Positions 24,497 through 33,769 of a stretch of 54,910 nt of DNA are shown in pieces (position 1 is the stretch's first letter; each line of letters begins with the position of its first letter). The position numbers and the translations under genes were made by a program. The notes below the pieces were generated by a model. That model was not told the origin of the DNA. It searched no databases and was given only the letters and a program-made list of their open reading frames with translations. This DNA comes from Ilumatobacter sp. (GTDB taxonomy: Bacteria; Actinomycetota; Acidimicrobiia; Acidimicrobiales; Ilumatobacteraceae). The stretch is from the NCBI GenBank assembly GCA_007693335.1, contig REDU01000132.1:1-54910 (forward strand), read 5' to 3'.

Positions 24497-26125
24497 TTCG
24501 GCGGTGGCGGTCTCGCGCATCTCGACCTTGCGGACCTTGCCGGTCACCGTCATCGGGAACTCCTCGACCAGCTTCACGTAGCGCGGGATCTTGTAGTGGG
24601 CGATCCTGCCGGTGCAGAACTCACGGATCGAGTCGACGTCGGGGGTGGTGCCGGGGCGGGGCCTGATCCATGCCATCAGCTCCTCGCCGTAGCGCTCGTC
24701 GGGCACGCCGATCACCTGCACGTCCTCCACGTCGGGGTGCTGGTAGAGGAACTCCTCGATCTCGCGGGGGTAGATGTTCTCGCCGCCGCGGATCACCATG
24801 TCCTTGATCCGGCCGACGATCTCGCAGTAGCCGTCGTCGGCCATCACGGCGAGGTCGCCCGTGTGCATCCACCCGTCGGCGTCGATCGCCTCGGCGGTGC
24901 GGGCGGGGTCGTCCCAGTACCCCGACATCACCGAGTAGCCGCGGGTGCAGAACTCGCCGGCCTCGCCGCGAGGCAGGGTGTCGCCGGTGTCGGGGTCGGC
25001 GATGCGGATCTCGACGTGCGGGTGGGCGCGGCCGACGGTGGCGGTGCGGTGGTGGAGCGAGTCGTCGATCAGGGTCTGGGTCGACACCGGCGACGTCTCG
25101 GTCATGCCGTAGCAGATCGTCACTTCGTGCATGTTCATGCGGTCGACGCACTGCTTCATGACCTCCACCGGACACGGCGAGCCGGCCATCACCCCGGTGC
25201 GGAGACGGGACAGGTCGAACCGCTCGAACTCCGGATGGCCGAGCTCGGCGATGAACATCGTGGGCACGCCGTACAGCGAGGTGCACCGCTCGGCCTCCAC
25301 CGCCTCGAGCGTGGCGAGGGGGTCGAACGCGTCGCTCGGGATCACCATCGTGGCGCCGTGGGTGGTGCAGCCGAGGTTGCCCATCACCATGCCGAAGCAG
25401 TGGTAGAAGGGCACCGGGATGCACAGTCGGTCCTCGTGGGTGAAGCCCTGCCCGCGCGCCACGAAGTAGCCGTTGTTCAAGATGTTGCGGTGGGTGAGCG
25501 TGGCCCCCTTCGGGAACCCGGTGGTGCCGGACGTGTACTGGATGTTGATCGGATCGTCGGGACCGAGCTCGGCGGCGCGGGCGCGCAGCGCGTCCACCGG
25601 TACGCCGTCCTCACCGCTCACCAGATCGTGCCACTGGTCGCTCCAGAAGAACACCGTGGTCTCGAGCGCCGGACAGTCGGCGCGCACCTCGTCCACCATG
25701 GCGACGTAGTCGGAGGTCTTGAAGCTCGGAGCGGCGACCAACATGCGACAGCCCGACTGGTTCAGCGCGTAGGCGAGCTCGTGGGTGCGGTACGCAGGGT
25801 TGATGTTCACGAGCACCACGCCGATTCGTGCGGTGGCGTACTGCGTGAGTGTCCACTCGGCGTAGTTGGGGCTCCAGATGCCGACGCGGTCGCCGGGTTC
25901 GAGCCCCGCACCCATCAGCGCCCGGGCGAGCCGGTCGACGCGTTCGTCGAACTCGGCGTAGGTCCAGCGCACGTCCTGATGGCGGGCCACCAACGCCTCC
26001 ACATCGCCGTGGGCGGCGGCGGTGCGCGCCAGGTTCGCGCCGATGGTCTCGTCGAGCAGCGGCGTGTCGGTCGGACCGGCCTCGACGGCGAGTGCGTGTG
26101 ATGACCCCGGTGTGGAGGTGGACAT
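24437..26125 (-). CDS. AMP-binding acyl-CoA ligase (FadD-like)
   Basis: A 562-aa ANL-superfamily enzyme that activates a fatty or other carboxylic acid to acyl-AMP, then acyl-CoA. Motifs are in order: the P-loop [24 protein letters not shown], the hinge/A8 region [21 protein letters not shown] and the C-terminal catalytic lysine in [11 protein letters not shown]. The ATG at 26125 is preceded by AAGGGGAG at 5 nt. The last about 15 residues ([12 protein letters not shown] and on) come from the duplicated 30-nt segment and look like an appended tail. It is divergent from the SsnA-like gene over 60 bp. Confidence 0.93.
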   Translation of the reverse strand: MSTSTPGSSHALAVEAGPTDTPLLDETIGANLARTAAAHGDVEALVARHQDVRWTYAEFDERVDRLARALMGAGLEPGDRVGIWSPNYAEWTLTQYATARIGVVLVNINPAYRTHELAYALNQSGCRMLVAAPSFKTSDYVAMVDEVRADCPALETTVFFWSDQWHDLVSGEDGVPVDALRARAAELGPDDPINIQYTSGTTGFPKGATLTHRNILNNGYFVARGQGFTHEDRLCIPVPFYHCFGMVMGNLGCTTHGATMVIPSDAFDPLATLEAVEAERCTSLYGVPTMFIAELGHPEFERFDLSRLRTGVMAGSPCPVEVMKQCVDRMNMHEVTICYGMTETSPVSTQTLIDDSLHHRTATVGRAHPHVEIRIADPDTGDTLPRGEAGEFCTRGYSVMSGYWDDPARTAEAIDADGWMHTGDLAVMADDGYCEIVGRIKDMVIRGGENIYPREIEEFLYQHPDVEDVQVIGVPDERYGEELMAWIRPRPGTTPDVDSIREFCTGRIAHYKIPRYVKLVEEFPMTVTGKVRKVEMRETATAELSARNGHIRNRTTDRTSNT

Positions 26126-26185
26126 GTGGCTCCCCTTTCCCCTGGTGGGATTCTCGCACGTCGCGTGACGTGCCAGGATCGGGTC

Positions 26186-27208
26186 ATGAGCGCCACCACG
26201 CCCGGACTCGTGTGCGGTCATCACCATCTGTACTCGGCGCTCGCACGCGGCATGCCGGCGCCGCCCGCCACGCCCACGCACTTCGGCGAGATCCTCGAGC
26301 AGGTGTGGTGGCGGCTCGACGCAGCGCTCGACCTCGACATGCTGCGCGCCAGCGCCCGGCTCGGCGCGGTCGAGGCGCTGATGTGCGGCACCACCGCCAT
26401 CATCGACCACCACGAGAGTCCCAACGCGATCGAGGGCAGCCTCGACGTGATCGCCGATGCGTGCGCCGAGGTGGGGGTGCGGGTGGTGTGCGCCTACGGG
26501 GTCACCGATCGCCACGGCCCCGACGGTGCCCGGCTCGGGCTGGCCGAGAACGAGCGGTTCCTGCGTGCGGGCGGTCGCGGACTCGTCGGGGTGCACGCCG
26601 CGTTCACCTGCTCCGACGAGACGCTCGAGGCAGCCGCCGGATTGGCCACCGATCTGGGCGTCGGGGTGCACATCCACGTGGCCGAGGGCCCCGAGGACGC
26701 CTCGGCGGGTCAGCGTCTGGAGCATCTGGCGGCCGGGAGCTGGCTGCTGGTGCACTGCGTGGGGCTCGACCGTGACCTGCCGGGCACCATCGCCCACAAC
26801 CCGCGCAGCAACATGAACAACTCCGTCGGCTACGCCGCGCCCGCCCGCCGGCCCAACCCGGTCGTGCTCGGCACCGACGGCATCGGAGCCGACATGCTCG
26901 AGGAGTTCCGCCTCGCCTACGTGGCGCACCGCGCCGACGACGTGCTGGCGTCGCCCGACCCGGCATGGTCGTGGCTCGAGGCCGGGTGGTCGCTCGTGCC
27001 CGAGGCCCGCACCGACACGGTCACGTGGAACTACGACCACGTCGACTCGGCGTGGCACGTCGCGTTCACCCCCGGCATCCGTGCGCTCCAGGTCGAGTCC
27101 GCCGAGGGAGAGGTGCTGCTCGCCGACGGACTCCCCACCCGGGTCGATCTCGCCGAGGTGCGCGCCCACGCGGCCGAACAGGCCGCCCGCCTCCACGCCC
27201 GCCTCTGA
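26186..27208 (+). CDS. SsnA-like amidohydrolase, lacking the N-terminal composite domain
   Basis: A 340-aa TIM-barrel metal hydrolase. [16 protein letters not shown] carries the HxH metal motif near residue 12. [35 protein letters not shown] and the metal Asp in GTDGIG follow, as in putative aminohydrolase SsnA. Relatives are about 440 aa and begin with a 50-60-residue beta composite domain, which here is absent, and the C-terminal strands are also short. No upstream in-frame start supplies it. CAGGAT lies 6 nt before the ATG, so a leaderless short protein is plausible. Confidence 0.78.
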   Translation: MSATTPGLVCGHHHLYSALARGMPAPPATPTHFGEILEQVWWRLDAALDLDMLRASARLGAVEALMCGTTAIIDHHESPNAIEGSLDVIADACAEVGVRVVCAYGVTDRHGPDGARLGLAENERFLRAGGRGLVGVHAAFTCSDETLEAAAGLATDLGVGVHIHVAEGPEDASAGQRLEHLAAGSWLLVHCVGLDRDLPGTIAHNPRSNMNNSVGYAAPARRPNPVVLGTDGIGADMLEEFRLAYVAHRADDVLASPDPAWSWLEAGWSLVPEARTDTVTWNYDHVDSAWHVAFTPGIRALQVESAEGEVLLADGLPTRVDLAEVRAHAAEQAARLHARL

Positions 27209-27266
27209 CCCGCCGCGACGCCGGATTCTCACCGCGCGAATGTCAATGAGGGGACGGTTGACCCGC

Positions 27267-27314
27267 GGTCAGTTCGCCGGGGTCAGTTCGCTGGGGTCAG
27301 TTCGCTGGGGTCAG
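27267..27314. repeat. Tandem 14-nt repeats spanning the ABC ATPase stop codon
   Basis: Units of GGTCAGTTCGCTGG at 27267-27280 (one change), 27281-27294 and 27295-27308, then a partial GGTCAG at 27309-27314 that contains the TGA stop (27311-27313, minus strand). They lie between two convergent genes. Confidence 0.85.
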
Positions 27315-28036
27315 GCGTCGAGATGGCCGTCGATGATGTGGACGCTGCGGTCGCAGAAGTGGGTGATGCGCTCGTCGTGGGTCACCACGATGGCCGCGGT
27401 GCCGCGTGACTTCATCTCGCTGCGGATGAGCTCCATCACCTGCTCGCCCAGCTCGGTGTCGAGCGCCGAGGTGGGCTCGTCGAACAGCACCAGATCGGGC
27501 TCGTTCATCAGCGCCCGCCCGATGGCGACCCGTTGGCGCTGTCCGCCCGAGAGCTGCGAGGGGAGGTTCTTGGCCCGGTCGGCCAGACCGAGCTCCTCCA
27601 GCAGCTGATCGGCGCGTTCGCGGGCGGGGGCACCGGTGCGACGACCGAGCTCGTCCACCACGATGAGGTTCTCGCGGGCGGTGAGGAACGGCACGAGGTT
27701 GACCGCCTGGAACACGAATCCGACCGACTCCTGCCGGAACGAGGTGAGCTCCTTGTCGGAGAAGCCGGTGATGTCCTGGCCGCCGACGGTGATCCGGCCG
27801 GCAGTGGCCGAGAGGATGCCCCCGGCGATCGAGCAGAGGGTGGTCTTGCCCGAACCCGACGGACCCACGAGCGCCACCATCTCGTCGCTGCCGACGGTGA
27901 GGTTCGCGCTGGCGAGCGCCACCACCTCCGCGTCGCCCATGGGGTACACCTTGCGGACGTCGTCGAGATGGAGCGCTGGTTCGAGGTGGAGGGCGGTGTC
28001 GAAGTGGACCGCGGTGGGCGGGGACGGAATGGTCAT
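27311..28036 (-). CDS. ABC transporter ATPase (MacB/LolD type)
   Basis: A 241-aa nucleotide-binding subunit with Walker A GPSGSGKTT (about residue 60), Q-loop VFQAVNLVPFLT, signature LSGGQRQRVAIGRAL and Walker B LVLFDEPTSALD. The type matches the MacB/LolD/FtsE group that powers exporters with FtsX-like permeases. Its ATG overlaps the upstream permease stop by 4 nt, and it is the last gene of a three-gene operon. Cargo is unknown. Confidence 0.94.
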   Translation of the reverse strand: MTIPSPPTAVHFDTALHLEPALHLDDVRKVYPMGDAEVVALASANLTVGSDEMVALVGPSGSGKTTLCSIAGGILSATAGRITVGGQDITGFSDKELTSFRQESVGFVFQAVNLVPFLTARENLIVVDELGRRTGAPARERADQLLEELGLADRAKNLPSQLSGGQRQRVAIGRALMNEPDLVLFDEPTSALDTELGEQVMELIRSEMKSRGTAAIVVTHDERITHFCDRSVHIIDGHLDA

Positions 28037-29157
28037 GACGAGCTCCCGATGGCCGAGGCCGGGTCGATGCGCAGCACCCGGCGGAGTGAGAACGAGCAGC
28101 CGACCACGGCGGCCACGAGCAGCAGCAGCACGCTCGTGATGATGCGGTCGGCGGAGACGGCGAGCGGGAGTGATCCGGGTGGGAGCGCCGCGTCGAGGGC
28201 GATGGTGAGCGCGGCGGCGATCGACGAGGCGATCAGCGTCACGACCACGGCCTGGGCCACGAGACCGGCGAAGATCGTGGACGATCGCGCGCCGAGTGCC
28301 TTCAGCACACCGTAGAGACCGGCTCGCTCCACCGTGATCAGGGAGAAGAACAGGGCGATCACCACGAGGGCGATCACGATGGTGACGCCGATGATCTGGT
28401 TGAACGTGCCCTGCTGCTCCTCGACGCCGGGGATGGCGTTGACGGCGTCGGGCACGCTGAGCGAGCGGGTGGCGCTGGCGGTGTGGTACTCGGCGGTGAT
28501 CCGGTCGATCATCGCAGCCAGGTCATCGGGCTCGGCGTCGCCGCGCACCACCAGCGCCTGGAACACCTCGCCCGAGACCCGGGCGTCGGGCCGGTTGGCG
28601 TCGAGCACGTCGCGCCACGTGGCCGGCGATGCCCACAGCGCCCCCTGCCCGTTGAAGCTGGTGTCGCTCACGAAGCCGATCACCGTCACGGGCGAGCGGG
28701 CGGGCCCGAGCAGCAGCTCCATGCCGGCCTCGACGCCGTCGGCCCGCAGCACCTCGTCGGCGTACACCTCGCCGTCGGCGGGTGTGTCGGGGACCCCCGT
28801 CGGGGCGAGTTCGTAGCCGAACAGCGCCACGCCCGCGAGGTCGCGCGGACCGGCGTCGGGTACCCGGGCGCCGAGCTGCACCACGCCCAGCCCGCCCACC
28901 TCGGTGACCGCCGACAGCAGCTCGATCGTCTCGCGCACCTCCGGCTCGATGCGGCTGCGCGCCAACGACGCCTGGGCGTTGTCGGAATAGACGATCACGT
29001 CGGCGTCCTGGGCGCGCACGGCACCGGTCGATGCCTGGATGAGCCCGTCGAGCAGTCCGCCGAGGAACATCAGCAGCACGGCGATGAGCGTGAGGATCAC
29101 GCCGGCCGTGGCGAAGCGGCCGGGTCGTCGGCGCAGCTCGCGGAGGGCGAGGATCAT
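28033..29157 (-). CDS. FtsX-like ABC transporter permease (second)
   Basis: A 374-aa permease with an N-terminal membrane span (about residues 15-40), a large extracytoplasmic MacB_PCD-type domain (about 50-245) and three C-terminal spans (about 255-370) ending RRVLRIDPASAIG. It starts 4 nt inside the first permease gene (ATGA) and ends 4 nt inside the ATPase gene. The two permeases would form a heterodimer with the ATPase dimer. Confidence 0.9.
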   Translation of the reverse strand: MILALRELRRRPGRFATAGVILTLIAVLLMFLGGLLDGLIQASTGAVRAQDADVIVYSDNAQASLARSRIEPEVRETIELLSAVTEVGGLGVVQLGARVPDAGPRDLAGVALFGYELAPTGVPDTPADGEVYADEVLRADGVEAGMELLLGPARSPVTVIGFVSDTSFNGQGALWASPATWRDVLDANRPDARVSGEVFQALVVRGDAEPDDLAAMIDRITAEYHTASATRSLSVPDAVNAIPGVEEQQGTFNQIIGVTIVIALVVIALFFSLITVERAGLYGVLKALGARSSTIFAGLVAQAVVVTLIASSIAAALTIALDAALPPGSLPLAVSADRIITSVLLLLVAAVVGCSFSLRRVLRIDPASAIGSSS

Positions 29158-30311
29158 CGACCGACCCCCGTACCGGTGGTGGCCTCGACCGGGTCGATGG
29201 CGAGCACCCGCCGCGCCGAGATCAGTGCACTGCCGAGAGCGAGCACGGTCAGCACGCCCGCCCAGAGCACGACCGCCGCGGTCTCGAAGCGCAGGGGGAT
29301 CCCGCCGAGTCGCTGCTGCGAGACCGGCAGGTAGAGCAACGTGCCCAGTGCGAACCCGGCCGTCACGATCAGCGCCGCCTGGATCATGAGGGCCGAGACC
29401 AGTCGGTGAGCCGGGGCCCCGATGGCACGAAGCAGGGTGAGCGCGCCGGCCTTCTGGAACGTGATGATCAGGAAGAACAGCCCGGTCACGCACGGGATCA
29501 CGAGCGCGTAGAGCAGGAAGATGATCTGGAACGACTGCCGGACCTGGGCGACGCCGGGCGTCTCGTCGGCAGCCGTCTCGCGGGGGAGTGCGTCGAGCTC
29601 CAGCGACCGGTCGTTGATCGCGGTGGACACCTCGGCATCGCTCACGCCGTCGGCGGGGCGCACCGTGAGCACGCTGGGCAGCGGTGTGCCGGCGTCGGGG
29701 TTGACGGCTGCGATCACGTCGAGGTAGGTGTCGTACGGGACGTACATCGTGGGCGAGGCGTTCAGCTGCACGTCGCGGGCGAGGCCGACGATCTCGATCT
29801 CGAACCCGCCGGGCAACACCCGGATCACGTCACCCACCGCGAACCCCGTCGCGGCGTCGGCGTCGGACGCGATCGCCTCACCGGCCGCCGTCGGGAGGCG
29901 CCCGTCGACCACGTCGCTCGGTGTGCCGAGCCCCTCGGTGTCGAACCCGATGATCGACGCGTCGACGGCGTCCTCGCCGGGACCGCCGCCGCCCGTCATC
30001 CGCGTCTCGCCGCCCGTCACCACGGTGAACGTGCCCTGCGACCAGCGGCCCACCTCCCCCACCCCGTCGGTGCCCCGCACCAGTGCCTCGAGGTCGGGGG
30101 TGATCACGCTGCCCTGCACGGTGCGCTGGCCGTCCACGCTGTACACGAGCACCGGGGCGTCCTGGTTGCGGATGCCGCCGACGAACGAGGTGAGCAATCC
30201 GTTCTGGAGCGACTGCTGGAACAGGATCAGGAACACCAGGAGCGCGATGGCGCCGATCAGCAACCCGAAGCGCACCTTGGCGCGCCGCATCTCCGCGAGT
30301 GCGAGGAACAT
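29154..30311 (-). CDS. FtsX-like ABC transporter permease (first)
   Basis: A 385-aa permease with the same plan as its neighbour: span at residues 14-32 (FGLLIGAIALLVFLILFQQS), extracytoplasmic domain with QDAPVLVYSVDGQRT, and three C-terminal spans ending ARRVLAIDPVEA. The N-terminal region resembles DevC-type permeases of glycolipid exporters. The ATG at 30311 has CACACT 6 nt upstream. It is the operon leader, divergent from the LLM oxidoreductase at 30396. No membrane-fusion (DevB/MacA) partner is present. Confidence 0.9.
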   Translation of the reverse strand: MFLALAEMRRAKVRFGLLIGAIALLVFLILFQQSLQNGLLTSFVGGIRNQDAPVLVYSVDGQRTVQGSVITPDLEALVRGTDGVGEVGRWSQGTFTVVTGGETRMTGGGGPGEDAVDASIIGFDTEGLGTPSDVVDGRLPTAAGEAIASDADAATGFAVGDVIRVLPGGFEIEIVGLARDVQLNASPTMYVPYDTYLDVIAAVNPDAGTPLPSVLTVRPADGVSDAEVSTAINDRSLELDALPRETAADETPGVAQVRQSFQIIFLLYALVIPCVTGLFFLIITFQKAGALTLLRAIGAPAHRLVSALMIQAALIVTAGFALGTLLYLPVSQQRLGGIPLRFETAAVVLWAGVLTVLALGSALISARRVLAIDPVEATTGTGVGR

Positions 30312-30340
30312 CCCGTCAGTGTGTACGGCGAGCCCGCCGA

Positions 30341-30366
30341 ACCGGATGACGCGACCGGATGACGCG
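30341..30366. repeat. Two perfect tandem copies of a 13-nt unit
   Basis: ACCGGATGACGCG occurs at 30341-30353 and 30354-30366, followed by a partial ACCGG. It lies in the spacer between the divergent permease and LLM genes. Confidence 0.8.
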
Positions 30367-30395
30367 ACCGGGCCTCAGATGACACACTCGGGTCC

Positions 30396-31391
30396 ATGAC
30401 GTACCCGGTCGCGCTCTACCTGCAGGACGCCCACACCATCACCGAGGGGATCGAGCTGTGCCGCTACGCCGAGTCGAAGGGGTTCGACGCCGTGTGGCAG
30501 GCCGACAGCCGGCTCGTGCGCGATGCGGTGGTGCCGATGGCGGCCTTCGCAGCCGGCACCGACCGGATCAAGGTGGGCTCGGGGGTGATCGACATCTGGA
30601 CGCGCAACCCGGCCCGACTCGCCAGCACCTTCTCGACCCTCGACGATCTGGCGCCCGGTCGCATCATCTGCGGGCTCGGCGCGTGGTGGGACCCGCTGGC
30701 GTCGAAGGTGGGCGTCGACCGGGCCAAGCCGATCCGGGTCATGCGTGAGGTGGTCACCGCCCTGCGGGGCCTGCTGGGCAACGAGACGGTCACGATGGAC
30801 GGCCACTTCGTGCACCTCGACGGTGTCGAGCTCGACTACGTGCACCAGGAGCGTCGCCCGAAGGACGTACCGATCTACATCGGCGCCACCGGGATGCAGA
30901 TGATGGAGCTCACGGGTGAGATCGCCGACGGCGCGGTGCTCAACTATCTCGTGTCGCCGTCGTACAACGTCGATGCGATGGCCGCGCTCGAGCGTGGCGC
31001 GGCGAAGGCAGGTCGCAGCATCGACGACATCGACCGGCCGCAGCTGGTGGTCTGCAGTGTCGACCGCGACCGGGGCAGGGCACTCGATGCGAGTCGACTG
31101 CTGGTCACCCAGTACCTGGGTCAGCAGCCCCACATCATGAAGGCGTCGGGCGTGCCCCAGGAGCTGCTCGACGACATCGGCAAGGTGCTCACCTGGCCCG
31201 CCACCCACGACGAGGTGGTGGCCGCCAGCAAGCACGTGCCCGACGACATCGTGCAGATGATCAGCGCGTCCGGTGAGCCCGACGAGGTCCGCGAGAAGGT
31301 GGACGAGTACGTCGCCAACGGTTGCACCACGCCGATCCTCTACCCACTGGCCGACGATGTGCACATGATGATCGACGCGTTCGCTCGGTGA
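30396..31391 (+). CDS. LLM-class (F420-type) oxidoreductase
   Basis: A 331-aa TIM-barrel oxidoreductase related to methylene-H4MPT reductase-like LLM proteins. Segments include [59 protein letters not shown] and [22 protein letters not shown]. Cofactor F420 is expected from the family, and the substrate is unknown. ATG 30396 follows CACACT by 7 nt. The gene is only distantly similar to the LLM gene at 13220-14080 and is not a recent duplicate. Confidence 0.9.
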   Translation: MTYPVALYLQDAHTITEGIELCRYAESKGFDAVWQADSRLVRDAVVPMAAFAAGTDRIKVGSGVIDIWTRNPARLASTFSTLDDLAPGRIICGLGAWWDPLASKVGVDRAKPIRVMREVVTALRGLLGNETVTMDGHFVHLDGVELDYVHQERRPKDVPIYIGATGMQMMELTGEIADGAVLNYLVSPSYNVDAMAALERGAAKAGRSIDDIDRPQLVVCSVDRDRGRALDASRLLVTQYLGQQPHIMKASGVPQELLDDIGKVLTWPATHDEVVAASKHVPDDIVQMISASGEPDEVREKVDEYVANGCTTPILYPLADDVHMMIDAFAR

Positions 31392-31449
31392 TCCCCCCGT
31401 CGTGAGCCCTCCGTCGTGATCCCCCAGCCGTGATCCCCCAGCCGTGATC
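31391..31449. repeat. Four 14-nt tandem repeats filling the LLM stop to ABC start junction
   Basis: Units TGATCCCCCCGTCG, TGAGCCCTCCGTCG and two of TGATCCCCCAGCCG follow head to tail from the LLM stop codon (31389-31391) to the GTGATC that starts the next gene (31444). Every unit carries GTGA or a TGA. Confidence 0.8.
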
Positions 31450-32502
31450 ATCGTCGACGAGCTCGTCAAGCGGTTCGGTCGCACCACCGCGGTCGATCAC
31501 CTCAGCTTCACCGTCACGCCGGGTCGGGTGACCGGATTCCTGGGCCCGAACGGGTCGGGGAAGAGCACCACCATGCGGTGCATGCTCGGGCTGGACCGCG
31601 CCGACGCCGGACACTCGAGCTTCGACGGGATGGCGTACCACCGGATCTCGCGCCCGCTCACGTCGGTGGGTGCGCTGCTCGATGCCGGGTACGTGCATCC
31701 CGGCCGGACCGGCCGCAACCATCTCCGGTGGATCGCCGCGTCGAACGGTCTCGACCGTCGTCGCGTCGACGACGTACTCGAACTCGTCGGCCTCGGCGAC
31801 GTGGCCCATCGCCGGGTGCGCGGCTACTCGCTGGGCATGCGACAGCGACTGGGTCTCGCCGGGGTGATGTTGGGCGATCCCCACACCGTATTGCTCGACG
31901 AGCCGGCCAACGGCCTCGATCCCGAGGGCATCCGGTGGATCCGCGACGTGCTCGTGCACCTCGCCGGCGAGGGCCGCACCGTGCTGGTCAGCTCGCATCT
32001 GCTGTCGGAGATGGCGCTCATGGCGCACGATCTGGTGGTGATCGGCCGTGGCCGCCTCATCGAGCAGTGCTCGGTGCCCGACTTCATCGAGCGGCACACC
32101 ACCCGCTGGATTCACCTGCGCAGCCCCGATCTGTCGCGGCTCACCGGCCTGTTGGAGGCTCGCGGTGGCGAGGTCAGACCGGTGGGCGACCCGGTCACCG
32201 GCGTCGCGGCCCAGGTGTTCGGCGTATCGGTCGAGACGGTGGGCGAGCTGGCCGCCGAACACCACGTGGTCCTCCACGAGCTCACCGTCCGCACCGAGTC
32301 GCTCGAGGATGCGTTCCTGGCCGCCACCGCCCACGAGCAGGAGTACCAGGCGCAGTCGTGGGGTGCGGCGGACCCACCGCCGCCACCGCTGTCGTCACCA
32401 CCGCTACTGTCGCCGCCGCCTCCGCCACCGTCGCCACCGCCGCAACCGCCACCGCCGCAACCACCTCCGCCACCGGGGGCGGGCGGGGAGGTGTCGTCGT
32501 GA
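31444..32502 (+). CDS. ABC-2 transporter ATPase with poly-proline C-terminal tail
   Basis: A 352-aa ATPase of the drug/bacitracin-export (CcmA) type. Walker A is GPNGSGKST (about residue 37), the signature YSLGMRQRLGLAGVML and Walker B VLLDEPANGLDPEG. The ATPase fold ends near residue 300. About 35 residues then follow that are almost all proline and serine (about 313-345), encoded by CCACCG-like repeats. Such tails are rare in ABC ATPases and would need EF-P for translation. The start is GTG 31444 inside a repeat array, without a clear ribosome binding site. It overlaps the permease gene by 4 nt. Confidence 0.92.
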   Translation: MIIVDELVKRFGRTTAVDHLSFTVTPGRVTGFLGPNGSGKSTTMRCMLGLDRADAGHSSFDGMAYHRISRPLTSVGALLDAGYVHPGRTGRNHLRWIAASNGLDRRRVDDVLELVGLGDVAHRRVRGYSLGMRQRLGLAGVMLGDPHTVLLDEPANGLDPEGIRWIRDVLVHLAGEGRTVLVSSHLLSEMALMAHDLVVIGRGRLIEQCSVPDFIERHTTRWIHLRSPDLSRLTGLLEARGGEVRPVGDPVTGVAAQVFGVSVETVGELAAEHHVVLHELTVRTESLEDAFLAATAHEQEYQAQSWGAADPPPPPLSSPPLLSPPPPPPSPPPQPPPPQPPPPPGAGGEVSS

Positions 32503-33254
32503 TCGCCACCGTCCACAGCGAGTGGATCAAGCTCCGAACGGTGCGGGTCCACCTCGTGATGCTGATCATCGCGGTGGCGTTCCCGCTGTTGATCATCGCG
32601 TTGGTGACCTCGCTGTCCTCGCTCGGGTCGGGGTTCGGTGATCGCAACTTCGTCGAGCTGGTGACCGGTGTGTCGGTGGTGGCCGCGTTGCTGCTCGGCA
32701 CCGTGTCGGCCATCAGCCTCACCGGTGAGTACTCGCACGGCACGATCCGTCCGACCTTCGCCGCCACGCCGTCGCACGTGCGGGTGTTCGTCGCCAAGGT
32801 GATCGTCAATTCCCTCGCCACCGCCGTGGTCGTGTCCCTCCTGCTGGCTGGCGGCTGGGCGCTCGGCGCCACCGTGCTGTCGGGTCGCGGGGCACCGGTC
32901 GGCCTCGCCTGGGAGAACGGCACGCTCGGCTCGATGGTCTCGCTGATGGTGCTGGCGGTGTTGATCTCGTGGTTCGCGCTCGGTATCGGCCTGGTGCTCC
33001 GCAACGCCCCCGCCACGGTCACCCTGCTGCTCGTGTGGCCGCTGCTGGTCGAGAATCTCCTCGCCGGGGTGGGCTTCCTGATCGGCGTCGACTGGCTCGG
33101 ACGCTGGATGCCGTACTCGGCAGCGCTGGTGGCCATCTCGCCGACCCCCGACGGTGATGCGCTGGGTCGTCCCTGGGCGTTCGTGTGGTTCGGTGCCGTC
33201 TCGCTGGGCCTCATCGCCGTCGGTGCACTGCTGGATCGTCGACGTGACGCATGA
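32499..33254 (+). CDS. ABC-2 type permease
   Basis: A 251-aa membrane protein with about six spans, starting MIATVHSEWIKLRTVRVHL, a typical ABC-2 permease N-terminus. Spans follow at about residues 20-45, 55-80, 100-125, 145-165, 170-195 and 225-245, with SLTGEYSHGTIRPTFAATPS in the cytoplasmic loop. The GTG start overlaps the ATPase stop (GTGA), and GGGGAGG lies 6 nt upstream. It forms the exporter with the preceding ATPase. Substrate unknown. Confidence 0.9.
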   Translation: MIATVHSEWIKLRTVRVHLVMLIIAVAFPLLIIALVTSLSSLGSGFGDRNFVELVTGVSVVAALLLGTVSAISLTGEYSHGTIRPTFAATPSHVRVFVAKVIVNSLATAVVVSLLLAGGWALGATVLSGRGAPVGLAWENGTLGSMVSLMVLAVLISWFALGIGLVLRNAPATVTLLLVWPLLVENLLAGVGFLIGVDWLGRWMPYSAALVAISPTPDGDALGRPWAFVWFGAVSLGLIAVGALLDRRRDA

Positions 33255-33303
33255 CCCCCCGGCGAGACGTTTCGGTAGGTGCCGTCGTGGGTATGCCCGC
33301 ACC

Positions 33304-33744
33304 ATGAGTGCAGACACCCTCCCCCGCAAGATCATCGAATTGAACCGCACCCTCGTGCACCGGTCCGCCGAGACCGCCGGGGGAGCCATCCGCGTGGTGA
33401 CCGATGGTGCATCCCGCGTCGCCGATGCCTCGTTCGTGGCCGGTCGCACCGTGGTGGGCCAGACCCGTGCCGCCATCGACCGCACGGTGTCAGCGACGCG
33501 TCAGGGACGCGCCGAGGTCTCGGGCCAGGCCGAGGCTCAGGGCGCCGCCGTGGCCGACACGATCGACCACGAGGCGAACCGCATCGTCGATCGGGCCACC
33601 GACGCCGTGGACGGGTTGCCCGCACCGGGCACCCCGTACGAGGAGTGGACCCGCGAGCAGCTCTACCAGCGGGCGCAGGAGCTCGACGTGGACGGTCGCT
33701 CGACGATGTCGAAGGCGCAGCTCATCCGCGCCCTGCGACGCTGA
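33304..33744 (+). CDS. Helical protein with C-terminal SAP/Rho-N-like motif
   Basis: A 146-aa protein. The first about 100 residues are helical and low in hydrophobic blocks (AETAGGAIRVVTDGASRVAD, then AAIDRTVSATRQGR). The last 33 resemble a SAP or Rho N-terminal helix-extension-helix (TREQLYQRAQELDVDGRSTM then SKAQLIRALRR), which binds nucleic acids. A chromatin or RNA-associated stress protein is possible but not shown. ATG 33304 was chosen because upstream sequence in frame is non-coding in character. Confidence 0.72.
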   Translation: MSADTLPRKIIELNRTLVHRSAETAGGAIRVVTDGASRVADASFVAGRTVVGQTRAAIDRTVSATRQGRAEVSGQAEAQGAAVADTIDHEANRIVDRATDAVDGLPAPGTPYEEWTREQLYQRAQELDVDGRSTMSKAQLIRALRR

Positions 33745-33769
33745 GCGATCCGCGTCAGCGGGCAGGCCG

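Noticed and set aside
22506..24581. Long plus-strand open frame of 691 codons
   Set aside because: It is antisense to the PPOX, M20 and ligase genes, His/Arg/Val-rich without domains, and is a by-product of high-GC codon use.
27267..27314. CRISPR-like array
   Set aside because: Units are 14 nt with no spacers and no cas genes are present; it is a simple tandem duplication.
13220..31391. The two LLM oxidoreductases as a recent duplication
   Set aside because: Their alignable segments differ at most positions and their lengths differ (286 versus 331 aa); they belong to different LLM subfamilies.
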